A DNA stretch of 64,000 bases from Turicibacter sp. TJ11. GTDB lineage: Bacteria; Bacillota_I; Bacilli_A; MOL361; Turicibacteraceae. The position numbers were made by a program, and so were the translations under genes. Each line of letters opens with the position of its first letter. The stretch's first letter is position 1. Positions 54,783-62,299 of the stretch are shown here, one piece after another. The notes under the pieces are model-generated. The model was not told the origin of the DNA. It made no database searches and saw nothing but the letters and a program-made list of their open reading frames with translations. Location: assembly GCF_021497505.1 (NCBI RefSeq), contig NZ_CP069349.1:1305131-1369130 (forward strand). The letters are read 5' to 3'.

Positions 54783-54859
54783 TGGTGACCCGTACGGGAT
54801 TCGAACCCGTGTATGCATGCGTGAAAGGCATGTGTGTTAAACCGCTTCACCAACGGGCC
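54783..54859 (-). tRNA. tRNA-Glu(UUC)
   Basis: Anticodon UUC. First gene of array 2. Confidence 0.97.
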
Positions 54860-54880
54860 TGTTCCGTTCGCTACTTCTTT

Positions 54881-54909
54881 AGTTTACCAAGTTTGTCGTT
54901 TTTTGTCAA
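54881..54909 (-). promoter_or_regulatory. Proximal promoter of tRNA array 2
   Basis: TTGACA, 17-bp spacer with ACGACA and TGG, then TAAACT. Confidence 0.82.
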
Positions 54910-54970
54910 ACATTTTTTTAAAAAACTTTTTTTTAAATCGTTTTTTATCTTCCAAATTTGACACTCAATT

Positions 54971-54999
54971 AGTTTATCATTTTCACTTTTTTGTGTCAA
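54971..54999 (-). promoter_or_regulatory. Distal promoter of tRNA array 2
   Basis: TTGACA, 17-bp spacer ending in TGA, then TAAACT; the internal TCGACA-like element is absent in this one. Confidence 0.78.
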
Positions 55000-55529
55000 C
55001 ATCTTTTTTAAAAAATATTATTACTATCATACACGATCCTGATTCATAAGAGACAATGCATTAATATTTAAAATAATTTTTCCTTGAAGTACTCATGCAT
55101 AATTAAACATTCAATGACTTATTAGAAGGGATTCATACTTTCACTAAAATATAAAACTACAGATCCTGTTATTAGCGTAAAAGATTTAAACCTATTCTCT
55201 CTTAATGTGTCAGTTATATTTCTACTAAGAATCCTCTTTTACACTGTATAAAAGGTAAATCTCTTATGTCTTTAGAATTCATAGAATAATGAAGTTGAAA
55301 CCTTATTACCATCTATGGACATGATTTCCTTTTCCAAATAAAATACCCAATAATTACAGAATTATTACCAATCAAATTTCTATAATTTTAGTTAACTATT
55401 CGTATTCCTAACTATTTATTTACTCAATTAGTTATCATTCACCATTTAATATAAGCTACTAATCCAATAATTATTCAACCAGCAGTAATATATTTTGATT
55501 AACTAGTTACTTTCATTCCTAAATTCATA
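55000..55529. other. Spacer between arrays 2 and 3
   Basis: AT-rich with no coding frame. Only its last ~45 bp match the equivalent region beside array 4. Confidence 0.5.
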
Positions 55530-55552
55530 AAAAAAACATCCCAAAGGATGTT
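55530..55552 (-). terminator. Terminator of tRNA array 3
   Basis: AACATCC/GGATGTT stem, TTTG loop, eight or more T on the minus strand. Confidence 0.9.
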
Positions 55553-55564
55553 AATCGTTCATAT

Positions 55565-55638
55565 TGGAGCGGGTGAAGAGAATCGAACTCTCACAGTCAG
55601 CTTGGAAGGCTGAAGTTCTACCATTAAACTACACCCGC
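55565..55638 (-). tRNA. tRNA-Gly(UCC)
   Basis: Anticodon UCC. Last gene of array 3. Confidence 0.97.
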
Positions 55639-55644
55639 ATTTTA

Positions 55645-55721
55645 TGGGGCGACTGATGGGAATCGAACCCACGAATGTCGGAGCCACAATCCGATGCGTT
55701 AACCACTTCGCCACAATCGCC
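55645..55721 (-). tRNA. tRNA-His(GUG)
   Basis: Anticodon GUG with the extra G-1:C73 pair. Confidence 0.97.
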
Positions 55722-55722
55722 A

Positions 55723-55796
55723 TGGCAGGGGTGGCAGGAATCGAACCCACACTAACGGTTTTGGAGACCGCTGTTCTACCGTTAAACTACACCCCT
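55723..55796 (-). tRNA. tRNA-Trp(CCA)
   Basis: Anticodon CCA. Confidence 0.97.
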
Positions 55797-55810
55797 ATTA
55801 TTTAATTTAA

Positions 55811-55886
<76 letters not shown>

Positions 55887-55894
55887 ACGTTGAA

Positions 55895-55971
55895 TGGTGA
55901 CCCGTACGGGATTCGAACCCGTGTATGCATGCGTGAAAGGCATGTGTGTTAAACCGCTTCACCAACGGGCC
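55895..55971 (-). tRNA. tRNA-Glu(UUC)
   Basis: Anticodon UUC. Confidence 0.97.
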
Positions 55972-55983
55972 ATTATTTTTTAA

Positions 55984-56060
55984 TGGCGCGCCCAAGAGGA
56001 GTCGAACCCCTAACCTTTTGATCCGTAGTCAAACGCTCTATCCAATTGAGCTATGGGCGC
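55984..56060 (-). tRNA. tRNA-Arg(ACG)
   Basis: Anticodon ACG (A34 normally deaminated to inosine by TadA), GCGCCCA/TGGGCGC acceptor stem, encoded CCA. Confidence 0.97.
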
Positions 56061-56069
56061 TTTTTAAGT

Positions 56070-56158
56070 TGGTGCCTAGGGCCGGAATCGAACCGGCACG
56101 GGTGTCACCACCCGCAGGATTTTAAGTCCTGTGCGTCTACCAGTTCCGCCACCCAGGC
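56070..56158 (-). tRNA. tRNA-Leu(UAA)
   Basis: Anticodon UAA, long variable arm. Confidence 0.96.
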
Positions 56159-56195
56159 ATTCTTTATTTCAAGGCACGCGCCTTCTTTTCTAAAA

Positions 56196-56271
56196 TGGTG
56201 TCCTGCAGAGGACTCGAACCTCTGACCCTCTGATTAAAAGTCAGATGCTCTACCAACTGAGCTAGCAGGAC
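56196..56271 (-). tRNA. tRNA-Lys(UUU)
   Basis: Anticodon UUU. It is the intact counterpart of the chimeric gene at 59025. Confidence 0.97.
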
Positions 56272-56280
56272 TTTTATAAA

Positions 56281-56356
56281 TGGCGGTCCAGACGGGAATC
56301 GAACCCGCGATCTCCTGCGTGACAGGCAGGCATGTTAACCGCTACACCACTGGACC
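56281..56356 (-). tRNA. tRNA-Asp(GUC)
   Basis: Anticodon GUC. One of two Asp genes flanking Phe in this array. Confidence 0.97.
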
Positions 56357-56371
56357 TTTTTTGTTTTTTCG

Positions 56372-56447
56372 TGGTGGCTTGGGACGGAATCGAACCGCCG
56401 ACACAAGGATTTTCAGTCCTTTGCTCTACCGACTGAGCTACCAAGCC
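56372..56447 (-). tRNA. tRNA-Phe(GAA)
   Basis: Anticodon GAA. Confidence 0.97.
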
Positions 56448-56455
56448 TTCTTAAA

Positions 56456-56531
56456 TGGCGGTCCAGACGGGAATCGAACCCGCGATCTCCTGCGTGACAG
56501 GCAGGCATGTTAACCGCTACACCACTGGACC
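56456..56531 (-). tRNA. tRNA-Asp(GUC)
   Basis: Anticodon GUC. Confidence 0.97.
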
Positions 56532-56654
56532 TTTTTTTGTCTAGTAACACTCGCATAAGACTTGTAAAATTCAATCATTTGTCATAACTAATCGTTATTT
56601 CCTCATGCTTTCATTTTCTACGTCTTATGAACGCTCGTTTTTACTTTTCTTTAT
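56532..56654 (-). other. Structured fMet-Asp spacer, copy 2
   Basis: Identical to 53439-53561. Confidence 0.65.
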
Positions 56655-56730
<76 letters not shown>

Positions 56731-56747
56731 ATGTTTTTTGATAATTA

Positions 56748-56840
56748 TGGCGGAGGAAGAGGGATTCGAACCCCCGCGACGCTTTCACGCCCTGTCGGTT
56801 TTCAAGACCGATCCCTTCAGCCGGACTTGGGTATTCCTCC
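56748..56840 (-). tRNA. tRNA-Ser(UGA)
   Basis: Anticodon UGA, long variable arm. Confidence 0.97.
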
Positions 56841-56853
56841 ACATTTTTATCAT

Positions 56854-56930
56854 TGGTAGCGGAGGAGGGACTCGAACCCCCAACCTCACGGGTATGAACC
56901 GTACGCTCTAGCCAGTTGAGCTACTCCGCC
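56854..56930 (-). tRNA. Elongator tRNA-Met(CAU)
   Basis: Same sequence as 53761-53837. Confidence 0.93.
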
Positions 56931-56955
56931 TGATTTATTAAATTCTTATTTAATT

Positions 56956-57031
56956 TGGTGGAGACTAGGGGGATCGAACCCCTGACCTCCTGCGTGCAAG
57001 GCAGGCGCTCTCCCAGCTGAGCTAAGTCCCC
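56956..57031 (-). tRNA. tRNA-Ala(UGC)
   Basis: Anticodon UGC; the acceptor stem shows the G3-U70 wobble that AlaRS recognises. Encoded CCA. Confidence 0.97.
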
Positions 57032-57049
57032 TTGGGTATTTTTTTTTAA

Positions 57050-57126
57050 TGGTCGGGAAGACAGGATTCGAACCTGCGACCCCCTGGTCCCAAACCAGGT
57101 GCTCTACCAAGCTGAGCCACTTCCCG
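57050..57126 (-). tRNA. tRNA-Pro(UGG)
   Basis: Anticodon UGG. Confidence 0.97.
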
Positions 57127-57132
57127 ATATAA

Positions 57133-57209
57133 TGGCGCGCCCAAGAGGAGTCGAACCCCTAACCTTTTGATCCGTAGTCAAACGCTCTATCCAATTGAGC
57201 TATGGGCGC
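57133..57209 (-). tRNA. tRNA-Arg(ACG)
   Basis: Anticodon ACG. Confidence 0.97.
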
Positions 57210-57218
57210 TTTTTAAGT

Positions 57219-57307
57219 TGGTGCCTAGGGCCGGAATCGAACCGGCACGGGTGTCACCACCCGCAGGATTTTAAGTCCTGTGCGTCTACCAGTTCCGCCA
57301 CCCAGGC
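57219..57307 (-). tRNA. tRNA-Leu(UAA)
   Basis: Anticodon UAA, long variable arm. Confidence 0.96.
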
Positions 57308-57343
57308 ATTTCTATTTCAAGGCACGCGCCTTATTTTCTAAAA

Positions 57344-57419
57344 TGGTGTCCTGCAGAGGACTCGAACCTCTGACCCTCTGATTAAAAGTCAGATGCTCTA
57401 CCAACTGAGCTAGCAGGAC
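57344..57419 (-). tRNA. tRNA-Lys(UUU)
   Basis: Anticodon UUU. Confidence 0.97.
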
Positions 57420-57424
57420 ATCAT

Positions 57425-57499
57425 TGGTTGGGCTAGCTGGATTCGAACCAGCGCATGACGGAGTCAAAGTCCGTTGCCTTACCGCTTGGCTATAGCCCA
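57425..57499 (-). tRNA. tRNA-Gln(UUG), discriminator variant
   Basis: Same body as the other Gln genes but with A instead of G as discriminator base 73 (plus-strand T at 57428). Confidence 0.95.
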
Positions 57500-57507
57500 T
57501 GATTAAG

Positions 57508-57592
57508 TGGTGGTGGGGGACGGATTCGAACCGCCGAACTCGGAGAGAGCGGATTTACAGTCCGCCGCGTTTAGCCACTTCGCTACCCCACC
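57508..57592 (-). tRNA. tRNA-Tyr(GUA)
   Basis: Anticodon GUA, long variable arm. Confidence 0.97.
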
Positions 57593-57595
57593 AGC

Positions 57596-57671
<76 letters not shown>

Positions 57672-57673
57672 TG

Positions 57674-57708
<35 letters not shown>

Positions 57709-57784
57709 TGGTGGAGGATGACGGGCTCGAACCGCCGACCCTCTGCTTGTAAGGCAGATGCTCTCCCAGCTGAGCTAATCCTCC
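57709..57784 (-). tRNA. tRNA-Val(UAC)
   Basis: Anticodon UAC. Confidence 0.97.
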
Positions 57785-57790
57785 ACTTAA

Positions 57791-57867
57791 TGGTGACCCG
57801 TACGGGATTCGAACCCGTGTATGCATGCGTGAAAGGCATGTGTGTTAAACCGCTTCACCAACGGGCC
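57791..57867 (-). tRNA. tRNA-Glu(UUC)
   Basis: Anticodon UUC. First gene of array 3. Confidence 0.97.
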
Positions 57868-57889
57868 TGTTGCGTTTTGCGACTTTTTT

Positions 57890-57918
57890 ATTTTAGCATC
57901 TTTGTCGATTTTCGTCAA
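57890..57918 (-). promoter_or_regulatory. Proximal promoter of tRNA array 3
   Basis: TTGACG, 17-bp spacer with TCGACA and TGC, then TAAAAT. Confidence 0.85.
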
Positions 57919-57989
57919 ATATTTTTTTATTTTTTTCAAAAACAATTGATAGTTTTAAATCTTTTTGAGTATTTTCTTCAACGCTTTTT

Positions 57990-58018
57990 ATCTTATCATC
58001 TGTGTCGATTTTTGTCAA
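57990..58018 (-). promoter_or_regulatory. Distal promoter of tRNA array 3
   Basis: TTGACA, 17-bp spacer with TCGACA and TGA, then TAAGAT. Confidence 0.85.
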
Positions 58019-58357
58019 ACGTTTTTTTCAACCAATATAGATGAATTATATTTTAGAGCACCTTTTATTTTAAAGACGCCCAAAAGTAAGTGATACCATA
58101 ATCATTCCTTGTCATAACAATCGTTATTCTATCTTCTTTACAGAAAAGAAACTATTTTCGTCTATCAATCAGTTAGGTTTAATCTTCTTACGCTTATCTT
58201 TTCATTTAATCATGGCGTGCAATCAATCAACAATAAAGATTAACCTATAAGGTTATATAAACTTGATCATGAACAAATAAATTAAATGAATTTAATTGTT
58301 ATTTAACTAACCGGTAATATATTTTGATTAACTAGTTACTTTCATTCCTTAATTCAT
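58019..58357. other. Spacer between arrays 3 and 4
   Basis: AT-rich, no coding frame; the left part is unique and the last ~45 bp repeat the sequence beside array 3. Confidence 0.5.
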
Positions 58358-58381
58358 AAAAAAAACATCCCAAAGGATGTT
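58358..58381 (-). terminator. Terminator of tRNA array 4
   Basis: AACATCC/GGATGTT stem and T-run, as for array 3. Confidence 0.9.
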
Positions 58382-58393
58382 AGTCATTCATAT

Positions 58394-58467
58394 TGGAGCG
58401 GGTGAAGAGAATCGAACTCTCACAGTCAGCTTGGAAGGCTGAAGTTCTACCATTAAACTACACCCGC
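58394..58467 (-). tRNA. tRNA-Gly(UCC)
   Basis: Anticodon UCC. Last gene of array 4. Confidence 0.97.
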
Positions 58468-58473
58468 ATTTTA

Positions 58474-58550
58474 TGGGGCGACTGATGGGAATCGAACCCA
58501 CGAATGTCGGAGCCACAATCCGATGCGTTAACCACTTCGCCACAATCGCC
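58474..58550 (-). tRNA. tRNA-His(GUG)
   Basis: Anticodon GUG with the extra G-1:C73 pair. Confidence 0.97.
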
Positions 58551-58551
58551 A

Positions 58552-58625
58552 TGGCAGGGGTGGCAGGAATCGAACCCACACTAACGGTTTTGGAGACCGC
58601 TGTTCTACCGTTAAACTACACCCCT
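58552..58625 (-). tRNA. tRNA-Trp(CCA)
   Basis: Anticodon CCA. Confidence 0.97.
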
Positions 58626-58639
58626 ATTATTTAATTTAA

Positions 58640-58715
<76 letters not shown>

Positions 58716-58723
58716 ACGTTGAA

Positions 58724-58800
58724 TGGTGACCCGTACGGGATTCGAACCCGTGTATGCATGCGTGAAAGGCATGTGTGTTAAACCGCTTCACCAACGGGCC
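58724..58800 (-). tRNA. tRNA-Glu(UUC)
   Basis: Anticodon UUC. Confidence 0.97.
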
Positions 58801-58812
58801 ATTATTTTTTAA

Positions 58813-58889
58813 TGGCGCGCCCAAGAGGAGTCGAACCCCTAACCTTTTGATCCGTAGTCAAACGCTCTATCCAATTGAGCTATGGGCGC
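58813..58889 (-). tRNA. tRNA-Arg(ACG)
   Basis: Anticodon ACG. Confidence 0.97.
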
Positions 58890-58898
58890 TTTTTAAGT

Positions 58899-58987
58899 TG
58901 GTGCCTAGGGCCGGAATCGAACCGGCACGGGTGTCACCACCCGCAGGATTTTAAGTCCTGTGCGTCTACCAGTTCCGCCACCCAGGC
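58899..58987 (-). tRNA. tRNA-Leu(UAA)
   Basis: Anticodon UAA, long variable arm. Confidence 0.96.
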
Positions 58988-59024
58988 ATTCTTTATTTCA
59001 AGGCACGCGCCTTCTTTTCTAAAA

Positions 59025-59100
59025 TGGTGTCCTGCAGAGGACTCGAACCTCTGACCCTCTGATTAAAAGTCAGATGCTCTACCAACTGAGCTAGCAAGCC
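59025..59100 (-). tRNA. Chimeric tRNA-Lys(UUU) with tRNA-Phe 5' acceptor strand
   Basis: Positions from the D arm to the 3' CCA are tRNA-Lys with anticodon UUU. The first five or so bases come from tRNA-Phe: the 5' strand is GGCTTGC instead of GTCCTGC. Against GCAGGAC on the 3' side this gives a G2-A71 mismatch and a U4-G69 wobble. The junction fits a 176-bp deletion, relative to array 3, that removed one Asp and most of one Phe gene. It may be a weakened or dead tRNA. Confidence 0.88.
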
Positions 59101-59108
59101 TTCTTAAA

Positions 59109-59184
59109 TGGCGGTCCAGACGGGAATCGAACCCGCGATCTCCTGCGTGACAGGCAGGCATGTTAACCGCTACACCACTGGACC
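59109..59184 (-). tRNA. tRNA-Asp(GUC)
   Basis: Anticodon GUC. Confidence 0.97.
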
Positions 59185-59307
59185 TTTTTTTGTCTAGTAA
59201 CACTCGCATAAGACTTGTAAAATTCAATCATTTGTCATAACTAATCGTTATTTCCTCATGCTTTCATTTTCTACGTCTTATGAACGCTCGTTTTTACTTT
59301 TCTTTAT
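59185..59307 (-). other. Structured fMet-Asp spacer, copy 3
   Basis: Identical to 53439-53561. Confidence 0.65.
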
Positions 59308-59383
<76 letters not shown>

Positions 59384-59400
59384 ATGTTTTTTGATAATTA

Positions 59401-59493
59401 TGGCGGAGGAAGAGGGATTCGAACCCCCGCGACGCTTTCACGCCCTGTCGGTTTTCAAGACCGATCCCTTCAGCCGGACTTGGGTATTCCTCC
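59401..59493 (-). tRNA. tRNA-Ser(UGA)
   Basis: Anticodon UGA, long variable arm. Confidence 0.97.
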
Positions 59494-59506
59494 ACATTTT
59501 TATCAT

Positions 59507-59583
59507 TGGTAGCGGAGGAGGGACTCGAACCCCCAACCTCACGGGTATGAACCGTACGCTCTAGCCAGTTGAGCTACTCCGCC
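59507..59583 (-). tRNA. Elongator tRNA-Met(CAU)
   Basis: Same sequence as 53761-53837. Confidence 0.93.
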
Positions 59584-59608
59584 TGATTTATTAAATTCTT
59601 ATTTAATT

Positions 59609-59684
59609 TGGTGGAGACTAGGGGGATCGAACCCCTGACCTCCTGCGTGCAAGGCAGGCGCTCTCCCAGCTGAGCTAAGTCCCC
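59609..59684 (-). tRNA. tRNA-Ala(UGC)
   Basis: Anticodon UGC, G3-U70 wobble. Confidence 0.97.
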
Positions 59685-59702
59685 TTGGGTATTTTTTTTT
59701 AA

Positions 59703-59779
59703 TGGTCGGGAAGACAGGATTCGAACCTGCGACCCCCTGGTCCCAAACCAGGTGCTCTACCAAGCTGAGCCACTTCCCG
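59703..59779 (-). tRNA. tRNA-Pro(UGG)
   Basis: Anticodon UGG. Confidence 0.97.
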
Positions 59780-59785
59780 ATATAA

Positions 59786-59862
59786 TGGCGCGCCCAAGAG
59801 GAGTCGAACCCCTAACCTTTTGATCCGTAGTCAAACGCTCTATCCAATTGAGCTATGGGCGC
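59786..59862 (-). tRNA. tRNA-Arg(ACG)
   Basis: Anticodon ACG. Confidence 0.97.
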
Positions 59863-59871
59863 TTTTTAAGT

Positions 59872-59960
59872 TGGTGCCTAGGGCCGGAATCGAACCGGCA
59901 CGGGTGTCACCACCCGCAGGATTTTAAGTCCTGTGCGTCTACCAGTTCCGCCACCCAGGC
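59872..59960 (-). tRNA. tRNA-Leu(UAA)
   Basis: Anticodon UAA, long variable arm. Confidence 0.96.
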
Positions 59961-59996
59961 ATTTCTATTTCAAGGCACGCGCCTTATTTTCTAAAA

Positions 59997-60072
59997 TGGT
60001 GTCCTGCAGAGGACTCGAACCTCTGACCCTCTGATTAAAAGTCAGATGCTCTACCAACTGAGCTAGCAGGAC
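59997..60072 (-). tRNA. tRNA-Lys(UUU)
   Basis: Anticodon UUU, intact acceptor stem. Confidence 0.97.
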
Positions 60073-60077
60073 TTTTA

Positions 60078-60153
60078 TGGTGGAGGATGACGGGCTCGAA
60101 CCGCCGACCCTCTGCTTGTAAGGCAGATGCTCTCCCAGCTGAGCTAATCCTCC
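60078..60153 (-). tRNA. tRNA-Val(UAC)
   Basis: Anticodon UAC. The Gln-Tyr-Thr genes found between Lys and Val in array 3 are missing here. Confidence 0.97.
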
Positions 60154-60159
60154 ACTTGA

Positions 60160-60236
60160 TGGTGACCCGTACGGGATTCGAACCCGTGTATGCATGCGTG
60201 AAAGGCATGTGTGTTAAACCGCTTCACCAACGGGCC
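60160..60236 (-). tRNA. tRNA-Glu(UUC)
   Basis: Anticodon UUC. First gene of array 4. Confidence 0.97.
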
Positions 60237-60258
60237 TGTTCCGTTTTGCGACTTTTCT

Positions 60259-60287
60259 ATTTTAGCACCATTGTCGAAACGTGTCAA
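60259..60287 (-). promoter_or_regulatory. Proximal promoter of tRNA array 4
   Basis: TTGACA, 17-bp spacer with TCGACA and TGC, then TAAAAT. Confidence 0.88.
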
Positions 60288-60329
60288 ATACTTTTTTTAA
60301 CTTCTTTCATCACTCGTTGGTGCTTTTTA

Positions 60330-60358
60330 ATATTAACATCTTTGTCGAAATATGTCAA
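60330..60358 (-). promoter_or_regulatory. Distal promoter of tRNA array 4
   Basis: TTGACA, 17-bp spacer with TCGACA and TGT, then TAATAT. Confidence 0.88.
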
Positions 60359-60377
60359 ACACTTTTTAAAAAAAGCA

Positions 60378-60409
60378 ATAAAAAAAACAGATGGTATTAA
60401 ATCTGTTTC
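60378..60409 (-). terminator. Terminator after the PAP2 gene
   Basis: AACAGAT/ATCTGTT stem with eight T on the minus strand. Confidence 0.82.
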
Positions 60410-60413
60410 TTCA

Positions 60414-61235
60414 TTACTTCTTAAATAAATAGGGATAAGCTCCAAATCCAATAAAGCTGATTAAACTCTCTTTTATAAATTTCAGATAGACGGATTCTAG
60501 CGATAATTGATAAAAGAGAAAGTTTATAGTAAACAAAATACCTACACCTACTGTAAAACGTAATATTTTTTTTGCTGTACTAACATTTACTTTGAATTTA
60601 ACAAATTTTTGTTCAAAACTGATACCTGCCATAAAACCAATAAACCCTCCCATCGATCTTGCAAAATCTACGGATGAATTGAGTACAAACGGAAGAAAAA
60701 TAATTAAGGTTATGAAGTATAGTTTGGTTCGATGAGTTGATTTCTTAAACAATCGGTAAGTAACATAGCTAGTTAATCCTCCAAATATCATTCCTCCTAA
60801 GACATCTTTAGGGTAATGAACACCTAAGTATAACCTTGATAACCCCACTAAGAAAATAATAATCATAAACACAAAAGCATATCTACTTTTCTTTAATAGT
60901 AAATATAACGCTCCATACGTTGAAGCCGCTCCTTGAGTATGACCACTTGGAAATGAATACCCTGTTGCCGTTTGAACGCGAAGTGATCGAATGCCTTCCT
61001 CTCCTATAGGACGCTTAGCTTTGACAATATTTTTTATACTGTTATTTAACATTCCGCTTGTAAAAAATGAGTAACCAATATACTCTCCACTTGTTTTATC
61101 GATGCACCAGTAAATCCCTAACACAATAATCATAATGGTAAAACTTTCACCCAACATCGTTATGAGCTGAAAAAAGTTATCAAGAAAAGGATTATGAATA
61201 CTTTGAATGATTCTAATAATATCTAACTCAGTCAT
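60414..61235 (-). CDS. PAP2-superfamily membrane phosphatase
   Basis: Predicted lipid phosphatase, for example of undecaprenyl pyrophosphate or phosphatidate-like lipids, active at the outer face of the membrane. The three-part signature is complete: KNIVKAKRP (about 68-76), YSFPSGHTQGAAS (PSGH, about 93-105) and SRLYLGVHYPKDVLGG (about 133-148). About seven to eight helices; residues 200-273 add a C-terminal membrane part beyond the core. It is 273 aa. AAAGGAG lies 6 nt before the ATG. The substrate is not determinable. Confidence 0.92.
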   Translation of the reverse strand: MTELDIIRIIQSIHNPFLDNFFQLITMLGESFTIMIIVLGIYWCIDKTSGEYIGYSFFTSGMLNNSIKNIVKAKRPIGEEGIRSLRVQTATGYSFPSGHTQGAASTYGALYLLLKKSRYAFVFMIIIFLVGLSRLYLGVHYPKDVLGGMIFGGLTSYVTYRLFKKSTHRTKLYFITLIIFLPFVLNSSVDFARSMGGFIGFMAGISFEQKFVKFKVNVSTAKKILRFTVGVGILFTINFLFYQLSLESVYLKFIKESLISFIGFGAYPYLFKK

Positions 61236-61472
61236 ACTTTACTCCTTTGCTGTTATAATTTTTTATGTCTTATCAATCTTATTTACTTATGCAGATGATA
61301 CTCCCTTTTCTTTTATAAGTAAGGAAACGATTTAATAAAACTTTTTGTATACTATATTAAGTTTTACAGTTACTTATGATAAATAGTTTTTCAAATAACA
61401 AATGATAGTTAAAAGGATCATTATGAATCGACACACTTTATCATTCGAGATAAGCCTTATTTAAGCCTGATA

Positions 61473-61503
61473 TAAAAAAATCTCTTTTCAAAAGAGATTT
61501 TAA
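61473..61503 (-). terminator. Terminator after the rhodanese gene
   Basis: AAAATCTCTTTT/AAAAGAGATTTT stem and seven T; overlaps the stop codon. Confidence 0.88.
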
Positions 61504-61787
61504 TCATGATAAAATTCAAGCATACCACCCTCAACATTAACAACATTATAACCTAGGCTAGTTAGATATTCAGTCACTTGAGCAGTTCTTGCGCCTGATC
61601 GGCAAACTAAATGATAACACGTGTCTTGGTTTAAATAGTTTTCAGGAGATTGAATTAATTTAATCATTGGAATGTGTTTTGCTTCTGCTAATTTAGGTAA
61701 TGCTAAAAATTCTATCTCTTCACGAATATCAATGAGATTGAGATCACTCAATTGACTTTTTATTACATTAATATGTATTGAATTCAT
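61500..61787 (-). CDS. Rhodanese-like domain protein
   Basis: Single rhodanese domain of 95 aa that can carry sulfur as a persulfide. LIDIREEIEF (about 20) and the active-site loop VCRSGARTAQV with the catalytic Cys (about 66) are visible, followed by LTSLGYNVVNVEGGM. I start at MNSIHINVIK because AGGATGG lies 7-8 nt upstream; an ATG four codons earlier overlaps it. It has its own terminator; a sulfur-relay partner is not evident nearby. Confidence 0.9.
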   Translation of the reverse strand: MNSIHINVIKSQLSDLNLIDIREEIEFLALPKLAEAKHIPMIKLIQSPENYLNQDTCYHLVCRSGARTAQVTEYLTSLGYNVVNVEGGMLEFYHD

Positions 61788-61857
61788 TTGATTCACCATC
61801 CTATCGTTATTATTCTATCACGATAAGTCCTCAGATAAAAATGGTATACTTTATAGA

Positions 61858-61898
61858 TAGAAAAAGAGTTGATCTGTCATCAACTCTTTTTCTATCTA
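61858..61898 (-). terminator. Terminator after the cold-shock gene
   Basis: AGAAAAAGAGTTGAT/ATCAACTCTTTTTCT stem; it overlaps the stop codon. Confidence 0.9.
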
Positions 61899-62096
61899 TA
61901 ATTTTTGAACATTTGAAGCTTGAGGCCCACGATCACTTTGTGTTACATCAAACTCTACTTTTTGACCTTCTTCTAATGTTTTAAATCCATTTCCTTGAAT
62001 TTCAGAAAAATGAACGAATACTTCATCGCCATTATCTACTGTAATGAATCCAAAACCTTTGTCAGCGTTAAACCATTTTACTGTACCTGTTGCCAT
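61896..62096 (-). CDS. Cold-shock protein (CspA/CspB family)
   Basis: A 66-aa single-stranded nucleic-acid-binding OB fold that acts as an RNA chaperone. It begins [20 protein letters not shown] with RNP1 (KGFGFITV, about 13-20), RNP2 VFVHFS (about 27-32) and ends [10 protein letters not shown]. The length is exactly typical. The ribosome binding site is GGAGG. A TATAAAAT-like element at 62227-62234 would give a 5' leader of about 125 nt, in line with cold-inducible csp leaders, containing a small CCC/GGG hairpin. Confidence 0.96.
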   Translation of the reverse strand: MATGTVKWFNADKGFGFITVDNGDEVFVHFSEIQGNGFKTLEEGQKVEFDVTQSDRGPQASNVQKL

Positions 62097-62268
62097 TATA
62101 AAAAAACCTCCAAAATTTAAATCATATTACTAGTTGCCTTCATTTAAAACGACTATCTTAATTTTTAGTTTTACAGATATGCGTTAAGTGTGTTGGAACT
62201 ATCCCTTATATATTGGGCTATTTTTCATTTTATATACGTTTTTTCCCTATTTATTTTAAAAAAATTAA

Positions 62269-62299
62269 AAAGTGACTAGCAAGCTAGTCACTTTTTATT
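62269..62299 (-). terminator. Terminator after the methyltransferase gene
   Basis: AAAAAGTGACTAG/CTAGTCACTTTTT perfect stem next to the stop codon. Confidence 0.9.
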
